A stretch of DNA of 8,658 nt from Gammaproteobacteria bacterium. GTDB lineage: Bacteria; Pseudomonadota; Gammaproteobacteria; Enterobacterales; Kangiellaceae. The stretch lies in the NCBI GenBank assembly GCA_013372875.1, contig JABXIW010000236.1, positions 1 through 8,658 on the forward strand. Direction: 5' to 3'. Below are positions 6,076 through 8,658 of the stretch, piece by piece; positions within the stretch are counted from its first letter, which is position 1, and the number at the start of each line of letters is the position of its first letter. A model generated the notes under the pieces. It was not told the origin of the DNA and did no database searches. It saw nothing but the letters and a program-made list of their open reading frames with translations. A program made the translations under genes and the position numbers.

Positions 6076-7215
6076 TTACTTATAGAAGCTAGACTTCAAT
6101 AATTCGCCAATTAACTCTTGTTGGCCAACCATATCCAACACCTTAATCACATTCGGGATAAAGTTTTCATCATTGTTACCATCAGCGGTAATGTTTATAT
6201 GGCCTACCTTTCTTCCAGGCTTTGGCTCTTTGCCGTAATCATAAAGCACAGCGTTTGGAATCGCTGCCACCTCAGCTTTATTAGGAATGCCACCTATCAA
6301 ATTAATCATGGCTGTAGCATTTTGGATAGAGGTATCCTGTAAAGGCTGATTAGTAATAGCTAGCAAATGATTCTTAAACTGCGAAGCAATAGTACCATCC
6401 ATGCTCCAGTGGCCTGAGTTGTGAACGCGTGGTGAAAGCTCATTTGCCGCGAACTTATCACCTAAATCGAACAGCTCAACCGCCATGGTGCCGACATAGC
6501 CCACTTTTTCCATGACCTTGCGGATAATGTCCTCAGCCTCTTGTTGCTTCGGATCATCCTGCAGACTTAATGACAATCTTAAAATCCCTTCACGGTGATA
6601 ATTTTCTGCTAGTGGATAAAAAGCAATATCGCCATCCACATTCCGTGAAGCAATGATTGACACCTCGCGCTTAAAGTTAACCATTGACTCTAAGATACAA
6701 GCTACTGGCGCAAGCGCTTCCCAAGCTGTGGCGACTTGACTATCCTCACGGATGACCACTTGACCTTTGCCGTCATAACCATCGCGACGAGTTTTTAAAA
6801 TCGCTGGCAAGCCGACAGTTTTCACAGCTGCTTCTAGATCAGACAAACTATCGACAGTGGCAAACTTTGCCGTCTCGATCCCTTGCTGATTAAACATATT
6901 TTTTTCGTTTAAACGATCGCTAGCAAGAGTTAACGCCTTTGAGGAAGGATGTACCGGCATCTCGGCTTCCAAAGATTCGACCAAAGAAACGGGGATCGAC
7001 TCAAACTCATAAGTCACCACTTCTGACCAATCTTGTAAGGCTTGTTTGGCTTGCGGATCAAGATAAGGGTAGACAAAATGCTTACCATAAGGCGCAGCAC
7101 AAGCATCTTGCTCAGGCGCAACAAAAGCAAACTGCATGTCCAATGACTCGCCGGCTTGCGCCAACATTTGCGCTAACTGCCCACCACCGATGATGCCGAC
7201 TTTTTTAGCGGTCAT
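6076..7215 (-). CDS. purK: N5-carboxyaminoimidazole ribonucleotide synthase (PurK)
   Basis: This cytoplasmic ATP-grasp enzyme makes N5-CAIR from AIR, bicarbonate and ATP in de novo purine synthesis. The 379-residue length is normal or slightly long for the family. The N-terminal preATP-grasp motif is GIIGGGQLAQML (7-18). The ATP-grasp part has KTRRDGYDGKGQ (141-152), ENYHREGIL (204-212) and the strongly conserved NELSPRVHNSGHWSMDG (258-274). The C-terminal domain has KPGRKVGHIN (332-341). The ATG at 7215 directly abuts the purE stop (TAAATG), with GAGG about 7 bases upstream inside purE acting as ribosome site, so translation is probably coupled. It ends at the shared terminator near 6054. 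No lesion is visible. Confidence 0.97.
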   Translation of the reverse strand: MTAKKVGIIGGGQLAQMLAQAGESLDMQFAFVAPEQDACAAPYGKHFVYPYLDPQAKQALQDWSEVVTYEFESIPVSLVESLEAEMPVHPSSKALTLASDRLNEKNMFNQQGIETAKFATVDSLSDLEAAVKTVGLPAILKTRRDGYDGKGQVVIREDSQVATAWEALAPVACILESMVNFKREVSIIASRNVDGDIAFYPLAENYHREGILRLSLSLQDDPKQQEAEDIIRKVMEKVGYVGTMAVELFDLGDKFAANELSPRVHNSGHWSMDGTIASQFKNHLLAITNQPLQDTSIQNATAMINLIGGIPNKAEVAAIPNAVLYDYGKEPKPGRKVGHINITADGNNDENFIPNVIKVLDMVGQQELIGELLKSSFYK

Positions 7216-7725
7216 TTAAAGCGCCTCACGCGGGTCTGGGTTATCCATAATGGTTTGGGTTTGAGTTGCTCGGAATTCTTTTATCGCCGCTTTTACGTCT
7301 GGATATTTGTTCGCCAAGATGCTTGCCGCAAATAAACCCGCATTAGCAGCACCAGCATCACCAATCGCCAGAGTACCAACTGGAATACCCGCAGGCATTT
7401 GCGCGATAGATAGTAAGGAGTCTACGCCATTTAGAGTTCTTGATTTAACTGGAACGCCCAGCACTGGCAAAGGTGTAATCGCTGCCACCATACCGGGTAA
7501 ATGCGCTGCTCCACCAGCACCCGCGATAACCACTTCGATGCCGCGAGCTTCCGCTTTTTCAGCAAACTCATACATCTTGCCTGGAGTTCTATGGGCTGAA
7601 ACCACCTCAACCTCATAAGGCACACCCATCTTATCTAAAGACTCGGCGGCTTTTTGCATACAGCCCCAATCCGACTTGGAACCCATAACAATGCTGACTA
7701 ATGGCTGATTTTTATCAAGACTCAT
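7216..7725 (-). CDS. purE: N5-carboxyaminoimidazole ribonucleotide mutase (PurE, class I)
   Basis: PurE converts N5-CAIR, the PurK product, to CAIR in the cytoplasm; class I enzymes are octamers. The 169 residues carry the expected GSKSDW (15-20), SAHRTP with the catalytic-region His (43-48), [11 protein letters not shown] (69-79) and the segment from [10 protein letters not shown] to GTLAIG (91-122). The class I call rests on the [13 protein letters not shown] region and on the adjacent purK. The ATG at 7725 is preceded by AGAGAA as a modest ribosome site. It is the first gene of the purE-purK operon. A recognisable E. coli-type PurR operator is not seen, although the leader has several inverted repeats. 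Confidence 0.97.
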   Translation of the reverse strand: MSLDKNQPLVSIVMGSKSDWGCMQKAAESLDKMGVPYEVEVVSAHRTPGKMYEFAEKAEARGIEVVIAGAGGAAHLPGMVAAITPLPVLGVPVKSRTLNGVDSLLSIAQMPAGIPVGTLAIGDAGAANAGLFAASILANKYPDVKAAIKEFRATQTQTIMDNPDPREAL

Positions 7726-7741
7726 AGATTTTTCTCTGAAT

Positions 7742-7793
7742 GATTCGACTAAACTATTTAGTAATCGACCAATTCGCGGTCAATTTTGAATTG
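7742..7793 (-). promoter_or_regulatory. purE leader with consecutive, partly exclusive hairpins
   Basis: Inverted repeats follow one another: CAATT-TTG-AATTG (7781-7793), GACC-N7-GGTC (7767-7781) and ACTAAA-CTA-TTTAGT (7748-7762). The last is extended by GATT (7742-7745) and AATC (7763-7766) with a two-base bulge. CAATTC (7770-7775) can also pair with GAATTG (7788-7793), which would exclude the first two. A second promoter candidate lies here on the minus strand: TTGACC (7783-7778), a 17-base spacer, and a weak TAAATA (7760-7755). Whether these act as RNA structure or as operators is unknown. Confidence 0.35.
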
Positions 7794-7796
7794 CGT

Positions 7797-7838
7797 ATTA
7801 TATAAATATCAAACAGATAAATATAGGGGCTTATCTGT
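7797..7838 (-). promoter_or_regulatory. Candidate purE promoter -10 with upstream dyad
   Basis: On the minus strand, TATAAT (7802-7797) is a perfect -10 hexamer about 72 bases before the purE start. No good -35 is present at 16-18 bases. In that place lies a perfect inverted repeat, ACAGATAA (7813-7820) and TTATCTGT (7831-7838), separated by 10 bases. This could be an operator or an activator site for the purEK promoter. Confidence 0.4.
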
Positions 7839-7848
7839 GGCGTGAAAT

Positions 7849-7874
7849 AAAAAGCCCCGCAATTGCGAGGCTTT
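7849..7874 (-). terminator. Intrinsic terminator behind the truncated tRNA-Leu
   Basis: AAAGCCcCGC (7851-7860) pairs with GCGaGGCTTT (7865-7874) across an AATT loop, with one C/A mismatch. On the minus strand it ends in TTTTTATTT, so it terminates leftward transcription. It lies about 20 bases after the tRNA-Leu CCA end and was presumably that gene's own terminator, kept after the 5' half was lost. Confidence 0.75.
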
Positions 7875-7888
7875 GGATCTTCATAAAG

Positions 7889-7980
7889 AAGTAATGGTGC
7901 CCAGGGCCAGACTCGAACTGGCACGGTGTCGCCACCGGGGGATTTTAAGTCTAAAGAAAGTTAGTTACGAACCATTACTT
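7889..7980. repeat. 10-bp inverted repeat enclosing the tRNA-Leu fragment
   Basis: AAGTAATGGT (7889-7898) and ACCATTACTT (7971-7980) are perfect inverse complements; a C/G pair (7900, 7969) lies just inside after one mismatch. The left arm includes the tRNA CCA end and its 3' flank. The right arm is in the non-tRNA DNA that replaces the 5' half. A transcript of this strand would close the tRNA fragment into a pseudo-stem. A third, related GCACCATT occurs at 8061-8068. Confidence 0.55.
7895..7951 (-). pseudogene. 3' part of tRNA-Leu (UAA), 5' half missing
   Basis: On the minus strand from 7951: GA, anticodon loop CTTAAAA (TAA anticodon at 7947-7945), stem strand TCCCC, variable arm CGGTGGCGACACCGT, T arm GCCAG/CTGGC with loop TTCGAGT, acceptor strand CCTGGGC, discriminator A and CCA. 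The expected 5' half, which would begin GCCCAGG and carry the D arm and the upper anticodon stem, is absent. The DNA preceding GACTTAAAA is unrelated and AT-rich. The break falls in the anticodon stem. A functional tRNA cannot form. The fragment fits the displaced 3' att half left at the far end of an element integrated in tRNA-Leu; an intact copy would then sit at the other end, outside the window. Confidence 0.85.
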
Positions 7981-8178
7981 TTAGCGTTAAATCAATGACA
8001 TACAGTTATTGTTGTATTGAATTTCAATTACTTATCATGTCAATTAATTACTAACAATATGCACCATTTCTGCACAGATTAACTTTTTTATATGGTGTAT
8101 TATCTCGCCCTTTTAAGTTTTGCTCGCTACAACATGCTTATCTTCATAATACTATTTTTAATCCTTCGATCCCCGTAT
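7952..8178. other. AT-rich junction DNA without a recognisable gene
   Basis: This stretch begins where tRNA-Leu homology ends. It holds the right arm of the 10-bp inverted repeat (7971-7980) and an imperfect inverted repeat, ATGCACCAT (8059-8067) with ATGGTGTAT (8092-8100). Reading frames through it are short or, from 8092, continuous with the transposase remnant but without recognisable similarity. No convincing promoter or ribosome site is seen. It is probably the edge of an integrated element. Confidence 0.5.
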
Positions 8179-8629
8179 ATGGCCCGGAAAAAATCTCGAA
8201 GGCGAAAATCCGTAATCAGAAAAGATAATGATAATTCAGTATATTCTAACGCAAGAAACCTGATTGGGTTAATCCCGCTTAGCAATAAAGCTTCTTTCAA
8301 TATTATAAAGCAGCTAATACGGATCTTCAGATTTGCAAGCAAACCTAAAACTATTCCTGTTGATAATGAATCTTGTTTTAACTCTAGGATGATCATATTA
8401 TTTCTAAAGTTCATAGGATTTCATCAACGGCCCATAGAAAAATACTTAACGTGGCAGAATGGTCGCACTGAATGGTTATTTGGTACTTTCAAAACAACTA
8501 TCAAAAGAGTTGAGATTAAGCACCAAGATTTCCCGTTACTGCTGGTGGATTTAGTCGATAATTTTTAGCTTTTACTAATAATTAAAAAGGCTAACAACAA
8601 AACTCAAAGCTAAACTTCTCATTACTTAA
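8179..8629 (+). pseudogene. Decayed DDE transposase/integrase (rve-type catalytic domain, C-terminal half)
   Basis: An open frame runs from ATG 8092 or 8179 to TAG 8566-8568. Its second half has the end of an integrase core: NKASFNIIKQL, then the second catalytic Asp in PVDNESCFNS, then a GFHQRP segment, then WQNGRTEWLFGTFK with the third catalytic Glu. I know this order from transposases with DNEAVFTS and WQNGRIERFFGTLK motifs. The first Asp block (usually like WGVDLTG) is missing, and the start reads MARKKSRRRKS instead. After DNF a one-base shift continues as SFY, two stops, then LKRLTTKLKA up to TAA 8627-8629, resembling the normal RPHQ-L-G-TP tail. Internal deletion plus frameshift make it nonfunctional. 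No ribosome site is clear before either start. Local base composition is very AT-rich. Confidence 0.7.
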
Positions 8630-8658
8630 GCAGTTAAACCTTGAAATATCTTAACAAA

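Noticed and set aside
7307..7618. Open frames overlapping purE and purK on either strand (6118-6342, 6939-7193, 7307-7618, 7431-7625)
   Set aside because: purE and purK are certain; these frames have composition typical of out-of-frame reading and no ribosome sites.
7742..7838. PurR operator or purine riboswitch before purE
   Set aside because: No sequence close to the E. coli PurR box (ACGCAAACGTTTGCGT type) and no conserved purine-riboswitch core could be found.
7895..7951. A functional tRNA-Leu, perhaps with an intron or unusual 5' half
   Set aside because: No D arm or complementary acceptor strand is found in the DNA before the anticodon, and bacterial tRNA introns are group I or II elements far larger than this space.
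8127..8414. Minus-strand frame of 95 codons opposite the transposase remnant
   Set aside because: The plus strand carries catalytic-core motifs; the minus frame shows none and arises from AT-rich sequence with few stops.

Overview
The window looks like chromosomal DNA of a gammaproteobacterium of moderate GC content. The evidence is tRNA genes closely resembling enterobacterial ones, a purE-purK pair of the bacterial type (class I PurE), and an RND efflux operon of the kind common in marine gammaproteobacteria. The genus cannot be fixed from the sequence.

Left part (1-5024): a tRNA with CAU anticodon enters from the left edge with its first seven bases cut off. A 20-base near-copy of its own interior lies just downstream. 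The next three genes run leftward. A membrane fusion protein and an RND inner-membrane transporter form a translationally coupled pair (ATGA overlap) that ends at a hairpin terminator. A small four-helix membrane protein of unknown function follows. No outer-membrane factor or regulator gene is present.

Middle (5025-6060): a divergent intergenic region carries a promoter candidate with a 19-base spacer around a palindrome, plus three TAAAGT motifs. A small exported NTF2-like/DUF4440-type protein runs rightward. Next comes a non-coding stretch of small hairpins, three of them with a GCA loop, which begins with a damaged copy of the 5' end of tRNA-Ser. The intact tRNA-Ser(GGA) follows, then a strong symmetric hairpin that can terminate transcription from both sides.

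Right part (6076-7880): purE and purK run leftward with the purE stop directly abutting the purK start. Their products convert AIR through N5-CAIR to CAIR in de novo purine synthesis. The purE leader is dense in inverted repeats.

Right end (7889-8658): on the minus strand there is only the 3' part of a tRNA-Leu(UAA), from the anticodon stem to CCA, with its terminator still behind it. The 5' half is replaced by AT-rich DNA containing a decayed DDE transposase/integrase. This is best read as the edge of an integrated element or island whose body lies to the right. A partial or broken tRNA copy occurs at all three tRNA loci, and two of the three break in the anticodon stem-loop. That recurring pattern is the most unusual property of the window. 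I do not see a clearly new defence or biosynthetic system.
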